A DNA stretch of 7,007 nt from Cryomorphaceae bacterium (GCA_003564735.1 PXEK01000246.1:1-7007); one strand, 5' to 3'. Counted from the stretch's first letter, positions 1 to 6,189 are shown. Program-made: numbers and translations. The notes: generated from the letters alone by a model not told the origin.

Positions 1-903
1 GTTGTACTCATCCGCAATAGCGGCAAAGCGATATGAGGTTTCGAAGTATATTTTCGTGGCCGAGCTGCATTCAAACTCGGGTTTGTAGCGGTCAACGATG
101 TACGCCCACATACTGCGAAAGGCGCGGAGTTTGGCTATTTCGCTCAAATACTCGGTGCCGCAGGCGGTTTTGAAAATGATGCGCGCGGTGAACTCGTCTA
201 AGGGCACTCCCGCTTCACACGCATCGACCAAATATTGATGAGCTTGGGATAACGCGAAGGCAATTTCTTGCGCTTGGCTGCCCCCTGCATTGTGATAGTG
301 CTTGGCATTTACCGCAATAAAGCCAAAACGCGGTAGGTTTTGGTGATGCCCGGCCAAGAGTTCAATGACTTGTCGGGAGTTTTGTTTTTTGCCGGTGAGT
401 AATGAATCGCCAAAGGGGTCAAAACAATAGCTGCCTTTGATTTCTTGGGGGTTGAGTTGTTTTTCTTTTACGGCGTTTTCAAACTCTTTAATGGTTTGTT
501 CGGGCGAGTTGCCGTTGAACCAAGTGGAAATGTATCGCAAATCTACATCGTTTAGCAGCGTTTTTAAGTCGGGCCGCTCAACGTTAATTTGCAACGCCGT
601 AGCGCCGGAGTTTAGCGCCTGTAAAATAATTGCGTTTAGTTTTTTACTGTCGGTACCTTCAATGATTTCAACAATCTCGGCTGCCCCGTTCTCTCTTTTG
701 AGTCCGCGCAGGTAAGGCGAAACAGTGGGAATACCACTGTTGTGCTTCACATTCTCGCGATGGTAGTGCGGTTGAATTGTGATGCCGTCTTGTGTGGTTT
801 TGCTGACCTCTTCGAGGGTTTTTCCCTTGAGGTCTTTTATGATTTTTTCCTGCCATTCGGCAAGTGAGGTTTCGTTGAATGCACCGTAAAAGTTATCTTC
901 CAT
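1..903 (-). CDS. mutA: Methylmalonyl-CoA mutase small subunit (MutA), 3' end cut by window edge
   Basis: The minus strand reads open from an ATG at 903 to the left edge, giving 301 residues without a stop. The translation resembles the N-terminal and TIM-barrel part of methylmalonyl-CoA mutases: an N-terminal stretch rich in WQEKI/KDLKGK-type segments, a YLRGLKR segment near residues 64-70, a long linker, then HNAGGSQAQEIAFAL at about 204-218 (family pattern NAGAS..QELAFAL), and KLRAFRSMW at about 258-266. In this family the small subunit pairs with the catalytic, cobalamin-binding large subunit MutB to interconvert (R)-methylmalonyl-CoA and succinyl-CoA in the cytoplasm, in propionate and branched or odd-chain acid metabolism. 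The small subunit itself is non-catalytic. The divergence from catalytic-subunit motifs and the typical mutA-mutB order suggest that mutB lies off the left edge; this is inference. The start is supported by the first-residue context (MEDNFYGAF) and by a near-consensus promoter at 929-936. No Shine-Dalgarno sequence is seen. Confidence 0.92.
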   Translation of the reverse strand, partial: MEDNFYGAFNETSLAEWQEKIIKDLKGKTLEEVSKTTQDGITIQPHYHRENVKHNSGIPTVSPYLRGLKRENGAAEIVEIIEGTDSKKLNAIILQALNSGATALQINVERPDLKTLLNDVDLRYISTWFNGNSPEQTIKEFENAVKEKQLNPQEIKGSYCFDPFGDSLLTGKKQNSRQVIELLAGHHQNLPRFGFIAVNAKHYHNAGGSQAQEIAFALSQAHQYLVDACEAGVPLDEFTARIIFKTACGTEYLSEIAKLRAFRSMWAYIVDRYKPEFECSSATKIYFETSYRFAAIADEYN

Positions 904-928
904 AAAAAAAGCGCTGATTTATGCGTTG

Positions 929-936
929 CGAAATTA
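929..936 (-). promoter_or_regulatory. Possible -7 box of mutA
   Basis: On the minus strand this reads TAATTTCG, matching seven of eight positions of the Bacteroidota -7 consensus TAnnTTTG. It lies 25 bases upstream of the mutA ATG, which fits a short leader. No clear -33 TTG is seen at the expected spacing, so the call is weak. Confidence 0.35.
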
Positions 937-986
937 CAGAACATTTTGCACACGTCCATCTTATTCAATATTGTGCATTGTGTGTG

Positions 987-994
987 TACTTTTG
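987..994 (+). promoter_or_regulatory. Bacteroidota-type -7 promoter box of the lipase gene
   Basis: The sequence TACTTTTG matches the consensus TAnnTTTG exactly and ends 22 bases before the ATG at 1017. A TTG occurs at 971-973 but is closer than the usual spacing of about 19-20 bases, so the -33 element is uncertain. The box lies inside the reading frame that would start at 921, which argues for the later start of the lipase. Confidence 0.6.
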
Positions 995-1016
995 CCCTCG
1001 CAATTCAGTAATTCAA

Positions 1017-1871
1017 ATGACAAATTCACTCACGACGGGTATCGGTTCTGACCAAAAAAAGAAGCATTCATATTTTTATGATGTATTCAAGCCTTTACTC
1101 AATGGTGCCTACGTACGAGCCATGAGTGTGAGGTATGGCAAAAACGTAAAAGATTGGTCGTTGGTGGGGCGCGAGGAGTTTGGAAGTTATGCTCCTTTTT
1201 CTCTTCCTGAGGGTTGTGATTTGCTTGCAGAATTTCAAGGTCCGCCCAAGTTACTGCCTCCTGAGGCCAAATATGGCAAGTCGCTCTCCATGGGGATGTT
1301 GGTGGAGTGCGATGATGCTTATTACGCGGTTTTTCGGGGGACTATTGCACTTTATGAGTGGTATTACGATTTAAAGTTTTTTTGTGTTTCCAATCCCGAG
1401 GCGGATAAAGAGGTGAAGGTACACGGTGGCTTTTGGGAGATTTACTCGTTTTTGAGACTGCAAATTAAAGAAGCGAAACAATTGATGAATAAAGAAAAAC
1501 CGCTGCGAATGTGCGGTCATAGTTTAGGAGGCGTACTGGCGCTTTTTGCCGCTGTAGATTGGGAACAATTTTCTCCCGAGCTGTTTACGCTCGCAACTCC
1601 CAAGCCCGGTAATGCGGCGTTTGCCGATTTCGTTAACCAAAAGAATTTTAGGTATGTGCGGTACGAGTTAAAAGGCGACCCCGTGCCCTTGTTACCGCCG
1701 TTAGACGGTACGTTTTTGAAGCAGGATTTTGCTCATGCCGGGGAGGCTGTTTTACTGTATCCTTATCAAGGTAAAAACTTGAAAGAGAGAATGGTAAAGG
1801 CGGTAAAGGCACATTTACCTTCATCCTATTTTGAAGCTTTAGATTTGTGGATGCGTAAAAGAGAGGTTTAG
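1017..1871 (+). CDS. Class 3 lipase family protein (alpha/beta hydrolase)
   Basis: The 284-residue product has the class 3 (fungal-type) lipase signature in order: oxyanion-hole segment AVFRGT (about 104-109), VHGGFW (about 135-140), nucleophile elbow CGHSLGG with Ser169, LATPKPGNAAFADF after it, GDPVPLLPP with the likely catalytic Asp221, the conserved HAGEAVLLYP segment (His240), and a C-terminal HLPSSYF whose His266 best fits the catalytic histidine by analogy with the DHLSYF motif of Rhizomucor lipase. The triad therefore looks complete. It should hydrolyse ester bonds of acylglycerols or related lipids; the substrate cannot be told. No signal peptide or lipobox is seen, so it is probably cytoplasmic. 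The frame stays open upstream to an ATG at 921, but that would put the TACTTTTG box inside the gene and add 32 residues unlike the family, so the ATG at 1017 is preferred. It is divergent from mutA. Confidence 0.9.
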   Translation: MTNSLTTGIGSDQKKKHSYFYDVFKPLLNGAYVRAMSVRYGKNVKDWSLVGREEFGSYAPFSLPEGCDLLAEFQGPPKLLPPEAKYGKSLSMGMLVECDDAYYAVFRGTIALYEWYYDLKFFCVSNPEADKEVKVHGGFWEIYSFLRLQIKEAKQLMNKEKPLRMCGHSLGGVLALFAAVDWEQFSPELFTLATPKPGNAAFADFVNQKNFRYVRYELKGDPVPLLPPLDGTFLKQDFAHAGEAVLLYPYQGKNLKERMVKAVKAHLPSSYFEALDLWMRKREV

Positions 1872-1896
1872 TTTTTACTTTTGTCAAAATTGAAAA
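1872..1896. repeat. Imperfect palindrome over the WYL gene start site (candidate operator)
   Basis: Centred on T1884, the arms pair at 10 of 12 positions, with a perfect core TTTTG-T-CAAAA at 1879-1889. The palindrome overlaps the -7 box and the expected transcription start. Its AT-richness means chance is a real alternative; operator function is inference. Confidence 0.35.
1876..1883 (+). promoter_or_regulatory. Bacteroidota-type -7 promoter box of the WYL regulator-aroQ operon
   Basis: An exact TACTTTTG (consensus TAnnTTTG) begins five bases after the lipase stop codon and ends 14 bases before the ATG at 1898, so the predicted leader is very short. A TTTG at 1844-1847 is too far upstream to be a convincing -33 element. 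The box suggests the WYL gene is transcribed from its own promoter and not only by read-through from the lipase gene. Confidence 0.6.
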
Positions 1897-1897
1897 T

Positions 1898-2905
1898 ATG
1901 CCCGCAAACAAATTGGCGCTCATAAGGTACAGAATCATAGATCGTTCGATTAGTAATAAGTACAATCCATACCCTTCCATTGAAGATATTATGGAAAAGT
2001 GCTCTGATGCGCTGGGAAAAAGGGTGTCGCGGTCAACTATCGAAAAAGATATTTACGCGATGAAAAATGATTTGGGGCTGGGGTATGAAGCGCCTATTGC
2101 TTTCCATCGTGAATATGGCGGTTATTATTATACAGACGAAGATTTTACGATCAATGATGTTCCGTTGAGTAACGAAGAAATTGACGCTATAAAGATTGCG
2201 GCCAACACGTTGGTTCAGTTTAGGGATGTGGGACCGTTTAAGGAATATTCTACGGCTATTGACAAGGTTTTGAATCGAGTTTCTATAGAGCCCGAAAAGG
2301 GGGATGCGGAACTCAAAAATATCATTCAGTTTGAGAGCGCTCCCAAGGTGAAAGGAACCCATTTGCTGGGGTTACTTTTTAAGGCTTGTGACGGCTTTAA
2401 GGTGGTCGAATTCGATTACGGGAGTTTTAAAAAGGGTGTGGTAAAGCGCAGGACGGTTGAACCGCATTTGCTGAAAGAATTCGAAAACCGCTGGTACTTG
2501 ATTGGTAAGAGTCGCGAAAAAGATGACTTTATTGTTTACGGTTTGGACCGAATGGAAAATCTTCACGTTACCAATGAGTCTTTTGAACGCAGTGCAAACT
2601 TCAATCCCGATGTGTATTTTAAGCATTCGATTGGAATTACCGCCAATTTGAAAGAAAAACCGATGCATGTGATTATGGAGGTGAATGAGATACTAGCGAA
2701 GTACCTGAGCAGTAAACCCCTTCACAGATCACAAAAATTGTATGAAAGAAACGACAAAACGTATCTTGATCTTAAGGTTTACAATACTTATGAGCTGCAT
2801 GAGAAAATATTAGGATTCGGAACGCAAGCGAAAGTGATTGAACCCGAGTTATTAAAAAATCAAATCGCCGACACATTGCAAAAGGCAACAGAACAATACA
2901 TGTGA
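1898..2905 (+). CDS. WYL-domain transcriptional regulator (helix-turn-helix, YafY-like)
   Basis: The 335-residue protein has an N-terminal winged helix-turn-helix at about residues 5-80, with a recognition-helix-like segment VSRSTIEKDIYAMK at 43-56. A WYL domain follows at about 150-230, containing the eponymous motif in ENRWYLIGKS (196-205) and YGLDRMENL (214-222). A C-terminal WCX-type extension contains GFGTQAKVIEPELL (306-319). WYL proteins are DNA-binding regulators whose WYL domain senses a ligand, in studied cases single-stranded DNA or nucleotides; some control DNA-damage or phage-defence genes. What this one senses is unknown. It is followed after one base by aroQ, so the two are very likely co-transcribed. 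A palindrome spanning the predicted transcription start may be a self-regulation site. No Shine-Dalgarno sequence is present. Confidence 0.92.
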   Translation: MPANKLALIRYRIIDRSISNKYNPYPSIEDIMEKCSDALGKRVSRSTIEKDIYAMKNDLGLGYEAPIAFHREYGGYYYTDEDFTINDVPLSNEEIDAIKIAANTLVQFRDVGPFKEYSTAIDKVLNRVSIEPEKGDAELKNIIQFESAPKVKGTHLLGLLFKACDGFKVVEFDYGSFKKGVVKRRTVEPHLLKEFENRWYLIGKSREKDDFIVYGLDRMENLHVTNESFERSANFNPDVYFKHSIGITANLKEKPMHVIMEVNEILAKYLSSKPLHRSQKLYERNDKTYLDLKVYNTYELHEKILGFGTQAKVIEPELLKNQIADTLQKATEQYM

Positions 2906-2906
2906 G

Positions 2907-3350
2907 ATGATGACAAAAAAAGATAAAACGAAACTGCTGATTATTAACGGGCCCAATTTGAATTTGCTGGGCTCTCGCGAACCACACATATATGGAAATC
3001 GAGCTTTTGAAAAGTATTTTGAGCTTTTGGATGAAGAATATCCCGATGTGGATTTGAGTTATTTTCAAAGCAACCACGAGGGCGAAATTATTGATAAGAT
3101 GCACGAATGCAGGGAGGATGTTGACGGCTTTATTTTAAATGCCGGCGGATTATCGCATACTTCGGTTTCGTTGGCTGATTGTATTTCAGCGATGCCCGTG
3201 GCGGTGGTTGAGGTGCATATTTCCAATATTTTTGACCGTGAACCTATACGTCAAAATTTACTTACCGCTAAATATGCCTCAGGGTTTATAAGCGGACTGG
3301 GTATGGAGAGCTACCGGTTGGCGGTGGAGAGTTTTAGATACTCGTTGTAA
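2907..3350 (+). CDS. aroQ: Type II 3-dehydroquinate dehydratase
   Basis: The 147-residue product has the usual length of the family and all its landmarks: NGPNLNLLGSREPHIYG at 14-30 with the conserved Arg24 and catalytic Tyr29, QSNHEGEIID at 54-63, NAGGLSHTSVSLADC at 78-92 (Asn79, His84, Asp91), VEVHISNIFDRE at 101-112 with the catalytic His104 and the following Arg111, and ISGLGMESYRLA near the C-terminus. It dehydrates 3-dehydroquinate to 3-dehydroshikimate, the third step of the shikimate pathway to aromatic amino acids, as a cytoplasmic dodecamer in known members. Two ATG codons occur back to back (2907 and 2910), so the protein starts MMT or MT. It lies one base after the WYL regulator stop codon, implying translational coupling in one operon. 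The family usually has NPGA where this protein has NAGG, a minor difference. Confidence 0.97.
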   Translation: MMTKKDKTKLLIINGPNLNLLGSREPHIYGNRAFEKYFELLDEEYPDVDLSYFQSNHEGEIIDKMHECREDVDGFILNAGGLSHTSVSLADCISAMPVAVVEVHISNIFDREPIRQNLLTAKYASGFISGLGMESYRLAVESFRYSL

Positions 3351-3363
3351 TCTTTATAAACTC

Positions 3364-3403
3364 TGAGCAAAGCCAGACCATCGATCGATTGCTCATGTGA
3401 GCA
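3364..3403. repeat. Cluster of alternating inverted repeats between aroQ and ugd
   Basis: TGAGCAA (3364-3370) is complementary to TTGCTCA (3389-3395), which is in turn complementary to TGAGCA (3398-3403). The middle arm can therefore pair with either flank. A perfect 10-base palindrome, ATCGATCGAT, lies at 3380-3389 inside the first loop. No run of T directly follows, so this is not a standard intrinsic terminator. It may be a terminator-like 3' end for aroQ, a protein-binding site or chance. Confidence 0.45.
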
Positions 3404-3420
3404 TAACATGGAGTATTTCT

Positions 3421-3444
3421 TTTCCCTTTTACGGAAACTTTTCC
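3421..3444. repeat. Second alternating inverted-repeat set upstream of ugd
   Basis: TTTCC (3421-3425), GGAAA (3433-3437) and TTTCC (3440-3444) again give a middle arm that can pair with either side. The arms are only five bases long in a pyrimidine-rich stretch, so chance is likely. It is listed because it repeats the pattern of the neighbouring cluster. Confidence 0.25.
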
Positions 3445-3474
3445 TTTGGACCCTACGAAAATTATTAAAAAGCC

Positions 3475-3482
3475 TACTTTTG
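3475..3482 (+). promoter_or_regulatory. Bacteroidota-type -7 promoter box of ugd
   Basis: The third exact TACTTTTG in the window ends 45 bases before the ATG at 3528. A TTTG at 3445-3448 lies about 26 bases upstream, somewhat farther than the usual -33 spacing. The box implies ugd is expressed independently of the WYL-aroQ operon. Confidence 0.6.
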
Positions 3483-3527
3483 CGGTATTTATTTTGAAGC
3501 TAATCACTTAAAACCACAATACATCAT

Positions 3528-4916
3528 ATGAAAGTAAAAAATATTTGTTGCATTGGAGCCGGTTATGTAGGCGGCCCCACCATGTCGGTAATCGCTCAAA
3601 AGTGTCCCGAAGTTAAGGTGACCGTTGTAGATATAAATGAAGAACGTATCGCTCAATGGAATAGTGATGATTTAGACGATCTTCCCATTTATGAGCCGGG
3701 TTTGGCCGAAGTAGTTGGGGAGGCGCGCAATAAAAATTTATTTTTCAGCACTGATGTTGACGGCGCGATAAAAGAAGCCGATATGATTTTTATATCGGTG
3801 AATACACCTACCAAGACCTACGGAATAGGTAAGGGCATGGCCGCTGATTTAAAGTATATAGAGCTTTGCGCACGACAAATTGCTCGAGTTGCCGATACCG
3901 ATAAAATTGTGGTTGAAAAATCCACACTTCCCGTGAGAACGGCGGCGGCGTTAAAGAGTATTTTGCATCACACCGGTAATGGGGTTAATTTCCACATTCT
4001 ATCCAATCCCGAGTTTTTGGCCGAAGGTACTGCCGTTCAAGATTTACTTGATGGAGATCGCGTGCTTATAGGTGGTGACCAAAAAACGGAAGAGTCAAAA
4101 GCTGCCATGCAAGCTTTGGTTGATATTTATGCCCATTGGATGAAGCCGGAGCAAATTTTGACGACCAATGTTTGGTCTTCAGAGCTTTCAAAACTCACTG
4201 CTAACGCTTTCTTGGCCCAGCGCGTTTCGAGTATCAACGCAATGAGTGAGTTGTGTGAAGTTACCGACGCCGACGTTAGCGAAGTGGCACGGGCGGTGGG
4301 CAGCGACAGCAGAATAGGGCCAAAATTTTTGAAGGCTTCGGTGGGTTTTGGAGGTTCTTGCTTTCAAAAAGATATCCTCAACTTGGTATATATTGCCAAA
4401 TCCTACGGTTTACATGAGGTTGCTGATTATTGGGAGCAGGTAATTATAATGAACGATCATCAAAAGCGTCGTTTTGCCCGCAATATTGTACAAACATTAT
4501 TCAATACCGTGAGCGGTAAAAAGATTGCTTTCTTGGGTTGGGCGTTTAAGAAAGACACTAATGATACAAGGGAGTCAGCGGCGATCTATGTGGCCAACGA
4601 TTTATTGGAAGAAAAAGCCGAAATATCTGTTTTCGACCCTAAGGTAAAGCCGCATCAAATGCACAGCGATTTAGAGTATCTTAACGGCGGAGACCAATAC
4701 AACGAGACATTAAATGCTGAGACAGACCCTTATGAAGCTTGTAAAGATGCTCATGCCATTGCGATTTTAACTGAGTGGGACGAATTCGTGGACTACGATT
4801 GGAAGAAAATCCACGCCAATATGAAAAAGCCCGCCTTTTTGTTTGACGGCAGAAACATCCTCAACCGTGACAAAATGGAAAAACTCGGCTTTATTTACAG
4901 GGGAATCGGAAAATGA
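3528..4916 (+). CDS. ugd: UDP-glucose 6-dehydrogenase, animal-like type
   Basis: The 462-residue enzyme oxidises UDP-glucose to UDP-glucuronate with two NAD+, supplying precursors for capsule, exopolysaccharide or glycans. The N-terminal Rossmann domain starts with [12 protein letters not shown] (7-18) and contains [11 protein letters not shown] (89-99) and the substrate-binding [10 protein letters not shown] (160-169). The central helical dimerisation domain carries [16 protein letters not shown] (217-232) with Lys222 and Asn226. The catalytic cysteine is Cys278 in [10 protein letters not shown] (273-282). The C-terminal UDP-binding domain has [12 protein letters not shown] (339-350) and FDGRN (439-443) with the UDP-contacting Arg442. 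From memory of the human protein, long runs are near-identical (for example [36 protein letters not shown]), much closer than to the short TuaD-type bacterial enzymes. It lacks the extended human C-terminal tail. It has its own promoter box and a terminator-like hairpin downstream. Confidence 0.96.
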   Translation: MKVKNICCIGAGYVGGPTMSVIAQKCPEVKVTVVDINEERIAQWNSDDLDDLPIYEPGLAEVVGEARNKNLFFSTDVDGAIKEADMIFISVNTPTKTYGIGKGMAADLKYIELCARQIARVADTDKIVVEKSTLPVRTAAALKSILHHTGNGVNFHILSNPEFLAEGTAVQDLLDGDRVLIGGDQKTEESKAAMQALVDIYAHWMKPEQILTTNVWSSELSKLTANAFLAQRVSSINAMSELCEVTDADVSEVARAVGSDSRIGPKFLKASVGFGGSCFQKDILNLVYIAKSYGLHEVADYWEQVIIMNDHQKRRFARNIVQTLFNTVSGKKIAFLGWAFKKDTNDTRESAAIYVANDLLEEKAEISVFDPKVKPHQMHSDLEYLNGGDQYNETLNAETDPYEACKDAHAIAILTEWDEFVDYDWKKIHANMKKPAFLFDGRNILNRDKMEKLGFIYRGIGK

Positions 4917-4920
4917 TAGG

Positions 4921-4960
4921 CAGCATACAATAGCGTAGGTTAAAATATGCTGAATTTTGA
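4921..4960 (+). terminator. Possible terminator hairpin after ugd
   Basis: CAGCATA (4921-4927) and TATGCTG (4946-4952) form a perfect 7-base stem with an 18-base loop, followed by AATTTTGAAGTTTT. It sits between the convergent ugd and lipoprotein genes and could serve ugd. The long loop and interrupted T-run make it weak. Confidence 0.4.
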
Positions 4961-4964
4961 AGTT

Positions 4965-5324
4965 TTACCCTTTAAAGTCCTCCATACACGTGATGCGTAT
5001 TACGGTTCCCACCATGCAAATACTGGCAAAATCAGGCTCATCATAAGAAAACACAATTTGCATACCCTCACGTGGTGTTTTTATGAAAGAAGCTAAATTA
5101 GCGGGCTCTAAGTATTCGTTGTCGCCTATTTTAATGACCATAGAACAACCGTCTAATCCGGATTTATCTACCAAAACACCGGTAACAGAATTTTCGCATT
5201 GAGTTTCGGTATTTTCTGTTTTCTTTTTGTTACTACCCGCAGCCTCACTTTTGGTTTTGCAGGACGTTAAAAACATCAATGAAAGAGAGAGTAAGATGGC
5301 GGAGTAAGCGCAGAGTATTTTCAT
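4965..5324 (-). CDS. Small predicted lipoprotein of unknown function
   Basis: The 119-residue product begins with a short basic start (MK), a hydrophobic stretch at about 5-19 and a lipobox-like FLTSC with Cys22 as the likely lipidated residue, so it should be exported and anchored by a lipid, probably facing the periplasm. A polar, lysine-rich linker (about 23-42) follows. The mature domain (about 43-119) contains VTGVLVDKSGLDGCSMVI, EYLEPANLASF, an FSYDEP segment and SICMVGTVIRIT, alternating strands that suggest a small beta-barrel-like fold. Four cysteines (43, 60, 103, 113) remain in the mature domain and could form disulfides or bind metal. I recall similar GLDGC...LEP.NL...SICM proteins in Bacteroidota but cannot name a function. 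It is convergent with ugd and has its own promoter box at 5342-5349. Confidence 0.8.
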   Translation of the reverse strand: MKILCAYSAILLSLSLMFLTSCKTKSEAAGSNKKKTENTETQCENSVTGVLVDKSGLDGCSMVIKIGDNEYLEPANLASFIKTPREGMQIVFSYDEPDFASICMVGTVIRITCMEDFKG

Positions 5325-5341
5325 GGTGAATTGATTTTGGA

Positions 5342-5349
5342 CAAAGATA
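5342..5349 (-). promoter_or_regulatory. Bacteroidota-type -7 promoter box of the lipoprotein gene
   Basis: On the minus strand this reads TATCTTTG, an exact match to TAnnTTTG, and it ends 17 bases before the lipoprotein ATG. No clear -33 TTG is seen at the usual distance. Confidence 0.55.
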
Positions 5350-5382
5350 ATTTAAAACATCATACATGGTTTTTATTTGTAA

Positions 5383-5397
5383 TTCAGGTATTCTGAA
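5383..5397. repeat. Short inverted repeat in the lipoprotein/small-protein gap
   Basis: TTCAG (5383-5387) and CTGAA (5393-5397) flank a 5-base spacer within the 133-bp divergent intergenic region. It could be a regulator site for either neighbour, but the arms are short. No good TAnnTTTG box for the rightward gene is seen in this gap. Confidence 0.25.
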
Positions 5398-5457
5398 CTA
5401 TACGGTCGCTTAACTTCATGCTTACGGTTTTGTTTGTATTAAACGGAGTTAAAGTAA

Positions 5458-5649
5458 ATGCTTGGTTTAATAAGGCTTTGTATATTTGCTTTTAAAGATA
5501 TGAGAAAGGTGAGTTACAATCCCAACAAACAGAGAAGAAACCTGAGTCAACGAATATTAAGAGTGGCTTTCATTCTTATCATGATATTCGCCTTAGTCGC
5601 CTTGTGGGATAAGCTTTTTGAATTGCACATATTCCCTATATGGTATTAG
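5458..5649 (+). CDS. Possible small single-pass membrane protein, unknown
   Basis: The 63-residue open frame has a basic, polar middle (KDMRKVSYNPNKQRRN at about 13-28), then one strongly hydrophobic segment (about 35-49, VAFILIMIFALVALW) and a short aromatic tail ending IWY. By the positive-inside rule the N-terminal part would face the cytoplasm. A GGAG at 5445-5448 lies nine bases before the ATG, a plausible ribosome-binding site although such sites are uncommon in this window. It lies alone between a divergent lipoprotein gene and a convergent response regulator, with no counterpart gene on the opposite strand. I do not recognise the family. Its reality rests on the clean membrane segment, the gap it fills and the start context. 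Confidence 0.5.
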   Translation: MLGLIRLCIFAFKDMRKVSYNPNKQRRNLSQRILRVAFILIMIFALVALWDKLFELHIFPIWY

Positions 5650-5692
5650 TAAAGTGCCGAACAGAGAATTTTAAACATTTTAAGATTTAAGG

Positions 5693-6175
5693 TTAATCTA
5701 AAAGTTTTTGTCGCAGTAAGAATTCCAATTGTTGGTTGGCTTTTTCGAGTTTTTGAAGCAGTATTTCGTTTTGTTTTCTCAAGCGATGAACTTCAGCGGC
5801 ATTTTTAATGGTGTTTCTCAAGTCCTCTTCATTCCATGGCTTGGTAATGTACCGATAAACTTGGCCTTCGTTAATGGCATCAATAACCGCTTCAATATCT
5901 GAGTATCCCGTGAGCAAAATTCGAATAGGGTCAGGATATGAATCTAAAATAGATACCAGGAACTCAACTCCCGTTTCTTTGGGCATGCGCTGGTCGGTTA
6001 TAATCACATCGAAATTTTCATTGTTTTTTAAGATATCGCGTGCTTCATCGGCAGATTGAGCAGTAAACACTTTAAAGTCGCGGCGGAACGCAGCTTTAAA
6101 TGCTATGAGGTTGTTATCCTCATCATCTATATAAAGTACCTTAACAGGTTCCTTTGCTTTTTGAGATTCGTTCAT
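5693..6175 (-). CDS. Stand-alone response regulator: receiver domain plus coiled coil
   Basis: The 160-residue cytoplasmic protein is almost all receiver domain (about 11-125). It has the acidic pair Asp17-Asp18 in YIDDED, the phospho-acceptor Asp61 in IITDQRMP, the switch Thr89 in LLTGYSD and Lys112 in YITKPWNEEDL. The GYSD...YRYITKPWNE pattern is that of receivers found in RpfG-like and related multi-domain regulators. After the receiver comes a heptad-like coiled coil (about 126-158, rich in Leu, Lys, Gln and Glu), and there is no DNA-binding, HD-GYP, GGDEF or kinase output domain. It may therefore act by protein-protein contact or dimerisation, or as a phosphate relay, with a histidine kinase elsewhere. 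No kinase is encoded nearby. Its promoter carries a perfect inverted repeat. The start is supported by the MNESQKAKEPVKVLYIDDE lead-in to the first beta strand. Confidence 0.92.
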   Translation of the reverse strand: MNESQKAKEPVKVLYIDDEDNNLIAFKAAFRRDFKVFTAQSADEARDILKNNENFDVIITDQRMPKETGVEFLVSILDSYPDPIRILLTGYSDIEAVIDAINEGQVYRYITKPWNEEDLRNTIKNAAEVHRLRKQNEILLQKLEKANQQLEFLLRQKLLD

Positions 6176-6189
6176 GGGTTCTATGCAAG

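Noticed and set aside
437..856. Open frames on the plus strand (437-715) and in another minus frame (668-856)
   Set aside because: Both lie wholly inside the mutA coding region, with low-complexity compositions and no recognisable motif.
921..1016. Upstream extension of the lipase frame from an ATG at 921
   Set aside because: The added 32 residues are cysteine- and histidine-rich and unlike the family, and they would overlap the exact TACTTTTG box at 987-994. The ATG at 1017 sits correctly after that promoter.
1648..1980. Minus-strand open frame across the lipase 3' end and WYL 5' end
   Set aside because: It runs antisense to two well-supported genes and over a promoter, with no family resemblance.
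1898..2905. WYL regulator as the marker of a phage-defence island
   Set aside because: WYL proteins do control some defence systems, but the neighbours here are a lipase, aroQ and ugd. No nuclease, methylase, helicase or toxin-like gene is present.
2033..3104. Three minus-strand open frames opposite the WYL regulator and aroQ
   Set aside because: They are antisense shadows of strongly supported genes, and their sequences show no domain.
5874..6059. Plus-strand open frame opposite the response regulator
   Set aside because: It lies within the conserved receiver domain coding sequence and is serine/isoleucine-rich with no motif.
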